Part shown: in pieces, positions 1 to 6,476 of the stretch | Layout of the letters: the number at the start of each line of letters is the position of its first letter | Numbering within the stretch: position 1 is the stretch's first letter | Origin: Anammoximicrobium sp032229885 | GTDB taxonomy: Bacteria; Planctomycetota; Planctomycetia; Pirellulales; Pirellulaceae | DNA length: 23,066 nucleotides | NCBI GenBank assembly: GCA_032229885.1 | Contig: JAVYAJ010000202.1 | Span: forward strand, 1-23,066 | Direction of reading: 5' to 3' | Notes under the pieces: generated by a model | Seen by the model: only the letters and a program-made list of their open reading frames with translations | Databases searched by the model: none | Told to the model about the DNA's origin: nothing | Position numbers and translations under genes: made by a program

Positions 1-1
1 C

Positions 2-43
2 CCCGAGCGGTTCAACTACGGCGACTGCCTGACGGCTTCTTGA
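2..43 (+). pseudogene. Possible C-terminal remnant of a PIN-domain (VapC-like) toxin, cut by the window edge
   Basis: The first open codons read PERFNYGDCLTAS followed by TGA. The core FNYGDCLTA resembles the conserved late motif of VapC-type PIN ribonucleases (usually LNFGDC, then a short Ala-rich helix), whose aspartate is part of the metal site. In an intact PIN protein about 20 more residues follow, so this copy would be truncated. Only 13 codons are visible and the call rests on one short motif, so it is tentative. The rest of positions 44-148 shows no gene. Confidence 0.25.
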
Positions 44-148
44 TGATGAGACTACGCGAGACGTCTATCCGGCACCCGCATCGCGTCAGGCGCAGGAGCC
101 GTGGTTGGCTGTGTAGAACCAGCCAGTGGAGTCTCGACCGGCACACTG

Positions 149-1513
149 TCACCGGGCGGCGACATGGTCGTGGTAATCCTGGCGGCATGCGTTGCGGTAG
201 TATTGATGCCGACACCACTCGGGATGCCATTGGTGGTCGAAACCAGCGACCGATTCGCGGCGGACGGTCCTCTGTCGGGCGACGGCGTCATGAAACAGGT
301 TGTCTTCGCCGCCCCAACTGTGGAACTCGGGCACACCGCCAGCCGCCTCGAACGTGCTGCGTGCGACGACCGCGATACCGTAGCTTTCGGGGACTTCGTG
401 CCGTCTGGTTCCATCGAGCCCCAGATAGCCGAAGATCGGGAAGTAGGCCTCGCCCGCATCGACGATCTCGATTCCCCGCCGAAGTAGTTCGGCCGGCACG
501 AGCACGTCGGCATCGCAGAGGAACAGCCGGTCGCTGCGTGCCTGGCTGGCGGCCAGATTCAGTCCCCGGCCGCGAGAGAAGTCTCCTTCGACCGGAATCA
601 CCCGTACCTGCAGCGGAGCGGCCGTGTGTTCGAGCCACTCGGCCAGCGGCCAGTCGTCGGAGTGAAAATCGGCCACGATCAGCTCGACTGGCCCGAGCGT
701 TCTCGCGGCCTCGGCCAGACTGCGCACGCAGTTGGGGAACAGTTCGAGTTCCTGCCCTTCGTAGCGGATACGGGAGCGGTTCTTGAGGCTCACGCAGATC
801 GACAGGACCGGTGTGACGTCCCGCTGGTGCTCCTGAATCAGCCGGTCGCGGTGGAACCGCAGGCGTTCGTCCTGAACATCGACTGGTTCGATGGCGATCT
901 CGCCGGGCGATGTGTCGAGCGGCGACTGGCCGCCGCACATCGACATGTGGGCGTATTGCGACTGGCCGCGCAGCACGAAGAACCGGTTGTGCGTGGCCAG
1001 CGGGTAACGGATGAAATCGACCCCCAGCACCTCCTGCACCCGGTCGGAGAACGCGGTGTCTTCGCTCACATTCATGGCCGGGTAGCCGCCGGCCCGCCGC
1101 CAGATGCCGCGCGTGAACAGAATCGGGCCGTGGTGCATCCAGTCGCGGAGCGCCTGATTGTTATGAAAGCCGTCCTCGTTGCCCCACCAGGCCCAGTACT
1201 CGGCCGGGCGATAGAACGGGGTCTCGTGCTCAAACATCTGCCCGAGCGAAAACGAGAGCCGCCACGGCAGGTACAGATCGTCGTCATCCCAGACGGCGAT
1301 CAGCTCGCCCCGGGCCAGCTCGATGGCCGCGTTGCGTTTCTCTCCCAAAGAGCCGTAACGCTCGTTGCGATTGACGATCCGCACGTCCGGATGGTCGTAG
1401 TGGAACCGCTGGCCCGCGCAGTCGTTGAGAATCACCAGCTCCTTGCGAGGATAGTCCTGCGTATGGAACATGGCGACAGGCACACATGAGCCAGCAATTT
1501 CCGCCCGTATCAA
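149..1513 (-). CDS. Two-domain family 2 glycosyltransferase, N-terminally truncated
   Basis: The product of about 454 residues has two GT-A folds in tandem and would transfer sugars from nucleotide-sugar donors. The first domain shows the metal-binding acidic run DDDD at residues 76-79. The second begins near residue 240, has DAD at 334-336, and carries WGGEDN at 400-405, the acceptor-side motif of chondroitin/galactosyltransferase-like GT2 enzymes. No signal peptide or membrane segment is seen, so it is probably cytoplasmic. Family members normally start with a beta strand and about 20 residues before the QDYPxKELVILND motif; here that motif is at residue 19 and the open frame begins at a TTG with a non-conserved lead. 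I infer that the 5' end was lost at the junction with the adjacent island. It may be a former phage or surface-polysaccharide gene; the acceptor is unknown. Confidence 0.8.
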   Translation of the reverse strand: MIRAEIAGSCVPVAMFHTQDYPRKELVILNDCAGQRFHYDHPDVRIVNRNERYGSLGEKRNAAIELARGELIAVWDDDDLYLPWRLSFSLGQMFEHETPFYRPAEYWAWWGNEDGFHNNQALRDWMHHGPILFTRGIWRRAGGYPAMNVSEDTAFSDRVQEVLGVDFIRYPLATHNRFFVLRGQSQYAHMSMCGGQSPLDTSPGEIAIEPVDVQDERLRFHRDRLIQEHQRDVTPVLSICVSLKNRSRIRYEGQELELFPNCVRSLAEAARTLGPVELIVADFHSDDWPLAEWLEHTAAPLQVRVIPVEGDFSRGRGLNLAASQARSDRLFLCDADVLVPAELLRRGIEIVDAGEAYFPIFGYLGLDGTRRHEVPESYGIAVVARSTFEAAGGVPEFHSWGGEDNLFHDAVARQRTVRRESVAGFDHQWHPEWCRHQYYRNACRQDYHDHVAAR

Positions 1514-1582
1514 GCCATCCGGCGACGAATCTGGCTCGATATGCGGCGATTCCGTGCAGCTACCGCCGCCCTGCAGAGTTTG

Positions 1583-1714
1583 CTAGTGCTGCGTCACAGT
1601 TTGCTTTTGGTATTAGCCGGAGGGCGCTAGCCCCCGGTTTGCCGAAAAAACCGGACGCTAGCGCGTTCCGGCTGATGCGTTCAATTCCTATACTTGGTTG
1701 TGACGCAGCACCAG
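1583..1714. repeat. MITE-like element with 16-bp terminal inverted repeats and an internal REP-like hairpin
   Basis: The ends CTAGTGCTGCGTCACA (1583-1598) and TGTGACGCAGCACCAG (1699-1714) are inverted copies with one mismatch in 16. Inside lies a second inverted pair, AGCCGGAGGGCGCTAGC (1615-1631) against GCTAGCGCGTTCCGGCT (1657-1673), typical of REP-like intergenic palindromes. The 132 bp hold no gene. Size, TIRs and lack of coding potential suggest a non-autonomous miniature transposable element. No target-site duplication is obvious. It sits between the truncated glycosyltransferase and the first island gene. Confidence 0.65.
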
Positions 1715-1726
1715 TGCTGGTATGGT
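1698..1726 (+). promoter_or_regulatory. Candidate sigma-70 promoter for the island operon, -35 inside the MITE end
   Basis: TTGTGA (1698-1703) and TATGGT (1721-1726) are separated by exactly 17 bp and each matches four of six consensus bases. The -35 box lies within the right inverted repeat of the MITE-like element. The spacer ends in CCAGTGCTGG, a small imperfect palindrome that could be an operator. The first island start codon follows 20 bp later. No other promoter-like pair was noticed before the operon. Confidence 0.4.
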
Positions 1727-1745
1727 TTGTGGCACAGGGAGACAA

Positions 1746-1961
1746 ATGCCTACAAAGCTGACCGACTACATGCAGACGGCCGAAGCGGCGGAAATCCTGG
1801 GCGTCGCTCAAAACACGCTGCGCAAATGGGCCAAGCGCGGTGAGATTCCCATGCATCGCAACCCGGCCAACGGCTACCGACTGTTCAAACGCAGGGACCT
1901 CGAACGATTCCTGCAAAAGATCGACTCGTCGAGTGTTCGAACCAGCGGCAAGACAAAGTAG
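1746..1961 (+). CDS. Small helix-turn-helix DNA-binding protein (MerR/excisionase-type)
   Basis: The 71-residue product has the helix-turn-helix pattern TAEAAEILGVAQNTLRKW followed by a wing GEIPMHRNPANGYRLFKRRD and a final recognition helix, as in the HTH_17/excisionase family that binds DNA as a small regulator or recombination directionality factor. An ATG at 1722 is also in frame, but GGGAG at 1737-1741 lies four bases before the ATG at 1746 and the extra residues do not look conserved, so 1746 is preferred. It is first in the operon and ends 9 bp before the helicase gene. A role as repressor of the island is inferred from position. An excisionase role is possible, but no integrase is seen in the window. 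Confidence 0.8.
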   Translation: MPTKLTDYMQTAEAAEILGVAQNTLRKWAKRGEIPMHRNPANGYRLFKRRDLERFLQKIDSSSVRTSGKTK

Positions 1962-1970
1962 CGTGCTTTC

Positions 1971-4900
1971 ATGAAGCTCATTCCCAACCTCGGCAACGAG
2001 CGAGTCGTCGACGAGCTGCAAAGCTGTCTCCGAGACCACGCGCGCCTAGACCTCGCAACGTCGGCCTTCTCGCTCTTCGCCTACGCCGAAGTGCGCGAGC
2101 TGCTTGAGCGCGTCGAAGCTTGCCGCGTCGTCCTGCCCGCACACGCTGGATGCGATTTGTCTCTCCTGGGCACCGAAGGCGACCGTGCGTTTCGCAACCG
2201 CCTCCTCGTGCCGTGGCTAGCCAAACAGTGCCGCGATTGGATCGCCCGAAAGGCCGAGATACGCGAGGTGCCAACTCCCTTGCCACAGTGCGTTATGCTC
2301 GCCGGAGTGCCTGAATCGCACTGCGTCATCGCCGGCAATTGTCCATTCTCAACCGAGGGACTTGGAATCATTGCGGGTAACCAATTCAGCCTGGTCCAGG
2401 CATCAGAGCAGGAAAGTGAATGCGCCATGTTTGGCGGGTGGTTTAGTAGCCTGTGGAACTCGGCCAGCGCTGATGGGGCCAAAGAGCGACTGCTCGATCG
2501 ATTGCAAGCCTTGGTGGACCCAAAGTCACCGGCACACGCCTACTACCTGATCCTTTATCACCTCTTCAAGGAGCTGGGCCAGGAACTCGACGAGGAGCGC
2601 ATCGTCAAATCGGCGACCGGCATCCGCCGCACCGTCGTTTGGCAGAAGCTCTTCAAGTTCCAGCGCGATGGCGTCATCGGCGCTATCGACAAGCTGGAAC
2701 GCTTCGGCGGCTGCATTATCGCCGACAGCGTGGGCCTGGGAAAAACCTTCGAGGCGTTGGCCGTCATCAAGTACCACGAGCTACGCAACGACCGTGTGCT
2801 GGTCCTCGTCCCGAAGCGCCTCCGCGATAACTGGACTCTCTACAAGGCCAACGACCGTCGCAACATCCTGGCCGCTGACCGCTTCAACTACGACGTGCTG
2901 AATCACACCGATCTCTCGCGCGACGGGGGCATGTCGGGCGACATCGACCTCTCGCACGTGAACTGGGGCAACTACGACCTGGTGGTAATCGACGAGTCGC
3001 ACAACTTCCGCAACAAGAAGACGCCCCGCGCCGGCGGCGAAACGCGCTACGACCGGCTCATGCACCGCATCATCCAGCAAGGCGTCAAGTCTCGCGTCCT
3101 GATGCTCTCGGCCACGCCGGTCAACAACCGTCTGGCCGACCTGCGCAATCAGATCGCCTTCGCCACCGAAGGAGACGACACGGCACTCGTCGATCACGGC
3201 ATTCAGAGTATCGATGTGACGACGCGTCACGCACAGAAGCAGTTCAATCGCTGGCTCAACCTGGAAGATCACGAGCGGACGCCGACCCGCCTGATGGACA
3301 TGCTGGGGTTCGACTACTTCACGCTGCTCGACCTGCTCACCATCGCCCGGTCCCGTAAGCACGTGGAGAAGTACTACGGCACGAACGAAACCGGTCGCTT
3401 CCCCGATCGGCTCAAGCCGATCAACATCAAGCCCGACGTGGATAGCGCCGGCCAGTTTCGCTCGATCCGAGACATCAATACCGAAATCCGCCGGCTCAAT
3501 CTCGCTTCCTATGCACCCCTGCGCTACGTCCTGCCGCACAAGCAGGCCGCCTACGATGCCAAGTACAGCACCGAGATTCGCGGCGGCGAAGGGTTCTTCC
3601 GGCAGGTTGACCGCGAGGAAAGCCTGATTCACCTGCTCCGCGTGAATGTGCTCAAACGTATGGAAAGTGCGGTCTCGTCGTTCACGCTTACGCTACAGCG
3701 GCAGCTTGCAGATGTCGAAGCGACGCTTGCTCACATCGAGGCCCACGACGCCACGTTTGAGGAACTCGACATTGCCGATGTCGACCTCGACGATCCGGCG
3801 GTCGAAAGCCTGCTCGTGGGACGCAAGGTAAAGGTGCTGCTCCAGGACGTCGATCTCGTCCGCTGGAAACAGGATCTGCTCGAAGATCGCAATCGGTTGG
3901 CGACGCTTCATTCCGCCGCCCGGCAGATCGGCTCGGCCCGCGATGCCAAGCTTGATGCCCTCCGCGAGGTGATCGCCGGCAAGTGCGCCAGTCCCATCAA
4001 TCCCGGCAACCGCAAAGTGATCGTCTTCACGGCCTTCGCCGACACCGCGAAGTATCTGTACGAGCAGCTTGCTCCGTGGGCCCGTGAAAAGCTCGGCTTG
4101 CACAGCGCGCTCGTCACCGGCGCGGGCCGCAATCAAACTACGCTGCCCAATCTGCGAAAAGACCTCGGCAGCATCCTTACCGCCTTCTCCCCCCGATCCA
4201 AGGAGCGTCCCGAAGACCTGGCCGGCGAAGGCGAAATCGACCTGCTCATCGGAACCGACTGCATTTCCGAGGGCCAGAACCTCCAGGACTGCGACTGGCT
4301 CATCAACTACGACATCCACTGGAACCCGGTACGGATCATCCAGCGCTTCGGCCGCATCGACCGTATCGGCTCGCCCAACGACCGCATCCAGCTTGTGAAC
4401 TTCTGGCCCAACATGGAGCTGGAGGAGTACATCAACCTGGAACAGCGCGTGAGCGGGCGCATGGTGCTGCTCGACATTTCGGCGACCGGCGAAGAGAACC
4501 TGATCGAGCAGCAGTCCGGCAACCAGATGAACGACCTGGAGTACCGCCGCAAGCAGCTCCTCAAGCTCCAGGACGCCGTCATCGACCTGGAGGACCTTTC
4601 GACCGGCGTTTCCATTGCCGATTTGACGCTGACTGATTTCCGCATCGACCTGGCGGAGTACCTCAAGGCGCATCCCGGCATGCTGGAGAATCTCCCGACG
4701 GGCACCTGCGCGGTCACGACGACCACCGAGGCCGAAGTCCCGCCCGGCATCATCTTCTGCCTACGGGCGGAAGGCGACGCCGCCAAGCGGACCACCGAGG
4801 CTGGCTACCCTCTCGCACCGCACTACCTGGTCCACGTCGGCGAGGACGGTACAGTCCTCCTGCCGTACACCCAGGCCAAGCAGATCCTCGACCGGTTGAA

Positions 4901-5162
4901 ACGCCTGTGCCTTGGACGCGACATGCCGGACGCCGGGGCCTGCGCCCGCTTCGACAAAGTCACGAAACAGGGTGAGGACATGCGCGCCGCCCAAGGGCTT
5001 CTGTCCGCCGCCGTCGCCTCGGTGGTGGGCAAGAGCGAAGAGCGGGCCGTGGCAAGCCTGTTCACGCCCGGCGGCACCCATGCCCTCAAGGGCGAATTCG
5101 CCGGGACCAACGACTTCGAGGTGATGGCCTGGCTCGTGATCCTGCCGGAGGCTGCCGAATGA
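1971..5162 (+). CDS. SNF2-type (superfamily 2) helicase with degenerate phospholipase-D-like N-terminal domain
   Basis: This is a 1063-residue ATP-dependent DNA translocase or helicase. Residues 1-165 resemble the PLD-like domain common in such helicases, including FSTEGLG at 126-132 and WFSSLW at 157-162, but the expected HxK is SHCV around His117, so the nuclease site looks dead. The ATPase core shows motif I VGLGKT (254-259), motif II DESH (341-344) and motif III SATP (380-383). The C-terminal RecA lobe begins near 680 and carries GTDCISEGQNLQ near 760 and motif VI QRFGRIDRIGS near 790. The final 200 residues are family-specific. Its stop overlaps the DUF4391 start (ATGA), which shows translational coupling. 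With the Mod and Res genes it probably acts in DNA defence, recognising or remodelling foreign DNA; that role is inferred from neighbours. Confidence 0.88.
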   Translation: MKLIPNLGNERVVDELQSCLRDHARLDLATSAFSLFAYAEVRELLERVEACRVVLPAHAGCDLSLLGTEGDRAFRNRLLVPWLAKQCRDWIARKAEIREVPTPLPQCVMLAGVPESHCVIAGNCPFSTEGLGIIAGNQFSLVQASEQESECAMFGGWFSSLWNSASADGAKERLLDRLQALVDPKSPAHAYYLILYHLFKELGQELDEERIVKSATGIRRTVVWQKLFKFQRDGVIGAIDKLERFGGCIIADSVGLGKTFEALAVIKYHELRNDRVLVLVPKRLRDNWTLYKANDRRNILAADRFNYDVLNHTDLSRDGGMSGDIDLSHVNWGNYDLVVIDESHNFRNKKTPRAGGETRYDRLMHRIIQQGVKSRVLMLSATPVNNRLADLRNQIAFATEGDDTALVDHGIQSIDVTTRHAQKQFNRWLNLEDHERTPTRLMDMLGFDYFTLLDLLTIARSRKHVEKYYGTNETGRFPDRLKPINIKPDVDSAGQFRSIRDINTEIRRLNLASYAPLRYVLPHKQAAYDAKYSTEIRGGEGFFRQVDREESLIHLLRVNVLKRMESAVSSFTLTLQRQLADVEATLAHIEAHDATFEELDIADVDLDDPAVESLLVGRKVKVLLQDVDLVRWKQDLLEDRNRLATLHSAARQIGSARDAKLDALREVIAGKCASPINPGNRKVIVFTAFADTAKYLYEQLAPWAREKLGLHSALVTGAGRNQTTLPNLRKDLGSILTAFSPRSKERPEDLAGEGEIDLLIGTDCISEGQNLQDCDWLINYDIHWNPVRIIQRFGRIDRIGSPNDRIQLVNFWPNMELEEYINLEQRVSGRMVLLDISATGEENLIEQQSGNQMNDLEYRRKQLLKLQDAVIDLEDLSTGVSIADLTLTDFRIDLAEYLKAHPGMLENLPTGTCAVTTTTEAEVPPGIIFCLRAEGDAAKRTTEAGYPLAPHYLVHVGEDGTVLLPYTQAKQILDRLKRLCLGRDMPDAGACARFDKVTKQGEDMRAAQGLLSAAVASVVGKSEERAVASLFTPGGTHALKGEFAGTNDFEVMAWLVILPEAAE

Positions 5163-5917
5163 ACGCCGCCGACGTGATTGCCGCTCTGAAACTTCCCGCC
5201 AGCGCACAGGTGCAGCATCGTGTTCCCAAGAAGCTCCTGCTCGAAAACGGCGCGCCCACGGCCGCCGACAAACGGCACATCAACGACGGCATCGAGGAAT
5301 TGTTTTGGATTGCCGCGCTCAAGCCGACAACCATCGGCGTTCCGGCCTACCACGACGCGGAGCGGGAATACCTGGAAATCGCCGTGCTGCGGTTCGCGCT
5401 CCGCGCGGGTGCCAAAGCCACGCGCCTCGTCGAGCTGGTCCACCGCGCCGTGCCCTATCCGCTGCTGCTCTTGACGGAGCACGCCGGGCAATTGGCCTTC
5501 TCAGCGGCGCACAAGCGCTGGGCGCAGAACGAGGCGGAAAGGACGGTGCTCGATGGCGAAGTGGTCGCCGCCGACTGGGAGATGGGGAGCGATGCCCCGC
5601 AGCTTGAAGCGTTCCGAAAGGCGCTGGCGATCGAGCGGCAACCCCACGGGACCCTGCGCGCGCTCTACCAGGGATGGATGGACACGCTGGTTGCCTTCAA
5701 GGCCGCCCGGCTGACGGGCAGCTTTAAGGCCGCCGCCGATTCCGAGCAGGCCACGGCACGGCAGGAAGCGCTCCGAGAGTGCGCCCGGCTGGAAACGGAG
5801 ATGGCGCGCCTGCGCGCCGCGGCAGGAAAAGAGAAGCAAATGGCACGCAAAGTGGAACTGAACATGGAACTGAAACGTATCGAGGCCGCTCACGCTTCGG
5901 CGAAGGGAAGGCTATGA
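5159..5917 (+). CDS. DUF4391 domain protein
   Basis: The 252-residue product matches my memory of DUF4391: an N-terminal half with PKKLLLENGAPTAADKRHIN and a hydrophobic core around residues 50-110 (YLEIAVLRFALRAGAK, PYPLLLLTEHAG), then a polar C-terminal helix from about 190 rich in Glu, Arg and Ala that may form a coiled coil. I see no catalytic motif and no membrane segment. Proteins of this family are habitually encoded directly after SNF2/PLD helicases, as here, and near DNA methyltransferase genes, so it is probably a partner or adaptor of the helicase. The start ATG at 5159 overlaps the helicase stop, and its stop overlaps the next start (ATGA at 5914-5917). Its biochemical function is unknown. 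Confidence 0.8.
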   Translation: MNAADVIAALKLPASAQVQHRVPKKLLLENGAPTAADKRHINDGIEELFWIAALKPTTIGVPAYHDAEREYLEIAVLRFALRAGAKATRLVELVHRAVPYPLLLLTEHAGQLAFSAAHKRWAQNEAERTVLDGEVVAADWEMGSDAPQLEAFRKALAIERQPHGTLRALYQGWMDTLVAFKAARLTGSFKAAADSEQATARQEALRECARLETEMARLRAAAGKEKQMARKVELNMELKRIEAAHASAKGRL

Positions 5918-6315
5918 ACCACGAAATACACGAAACACGCGAAAAGATTCTTTACAAGGATGAGGTGTACGCGATCCAGGGCGCGATCTTTGAAGTGTAC
6001 CGCGAGATGGGCTGCGGGTTCCTTGAAGCGGTTTATCAGGAATGCCTTGAACGGGAATTGCGACTGCGAAACGTTCCATTCGTACCGCAAAAGGAATTGC
6101 TGCTGACGTATAAGGGAGAACCGCTTGAGCAGCGTTACAAACCCGATTTTATTTGCCATGACAAAATTATTCTGGAACTCAAGGCGGTTTCCGAGCTGGC
6201 GAACGAACACAAGGCCCAGCTCTTCAATTACCTGAAAGCCAGCAGACTAAGACTTGGTCTGCTGGTCAATTTCGGTCATTACCCCAAAGTCCAGATTGAA
6301 CGGATCATCTTATGA
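5914..6315 (+). CDS. GxxExxY protein (PD-(D/E)xK-like small nuclease-fold protein)
   Basis: The 133-residue protein carries the defining G-x-x-E-x-x-Y signature at 35-41 (GFLEAVY) and a C-terminal PD-(D/E)xK-like pattern: Asp78 in YKPDF and ELK at 88-90. The family is classed with the PD-(D/E)xK nuclease superfamily, though activity of most members is unproven. The start is the ATG of the ATGA overlap with DUF4391. The first ten residues, NHEIHETREK, are encoded by a CACGAA-rich inverted repeat, so the N-terminus is repeat-derived. The segment is visibly lower in GC (6121-6180 is 25/60) than its neighbours, which points to acquisition. The stop overlaps the start of a broken second copy. A nuclease or accessory role in the defence operon is a guess; it may simply be a passenger. 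Confidence 0.85.
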   Translation: MNHEIHETREKILYKDEVYAIQGAIFEVYREMGCGFLEAVYQECLERELRLRNVPFVPQKELLLTYKGEPLEQRYKPDFICHDKIILELKAVSELANEHKAQLFNYLKASRLRLGLLVNFGHYPKVQIERIIL

Positions 6316-6427
6316 ACCACGAAACACACGAAGCACACGAAAAAAATATTCTTCAAAGATAAAGTGTATGCCATCCGGGGCGCGATCTTTGAAGTGTACC
6401 GTGAGATTTGAACGGATCATCCTATGA
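6312..6427 (+). pseudogene. Broken second copy of the GxxExxY gene with internal deletion
   Basis: The sequence begins again with ATGAACCACGAAACACACGA, as the intact copy does, then has an extra A in a run of seven that shifts the frame to an early TAA. In the shifted frame KDKVYAIRGAIFEVYREI is nearly identical to residues 15-32 of the intact protein. It then jumps straight to TTGAACGGATCATCCTATGA, which matches the very end of the intact gene. About 280 bp of the middle are missing. It is a decayed tandem duplicate with no likely product. Confidence 0.85.
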
Positions 6428-6476
6428 AGCATTTTCGAGTATTTCGTGTGTTTCGTGGTTCCCCAAAGGAGATTAA

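Larger units (their letters stand above)
5914..6460. mobile_element. Putative GxxExxY cassette bounded by CACGAA-rich inverted repeats
   Basis: AACCACGAAATACACGAAAC begins at 5917, and the reverse complement of 6432-6460 begins AACCACGAAACACACGAAAT. Over 29 bp these arms differ at three positions. A third copy, in direct orientation, begins at 6315 at the head of the broken duplicate; its first 18 bp are the exact inverse of 6443-6460. The arms enclose only GxxExxY sequence, which is lower in GC than the flanking genes, and the operon resumes with an AAAGGAG site and Mod start at 6477. I infer a small insertion unit. No transposase is encoded, so movement would be in trans or by recombination. 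Confidence 0.55.
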
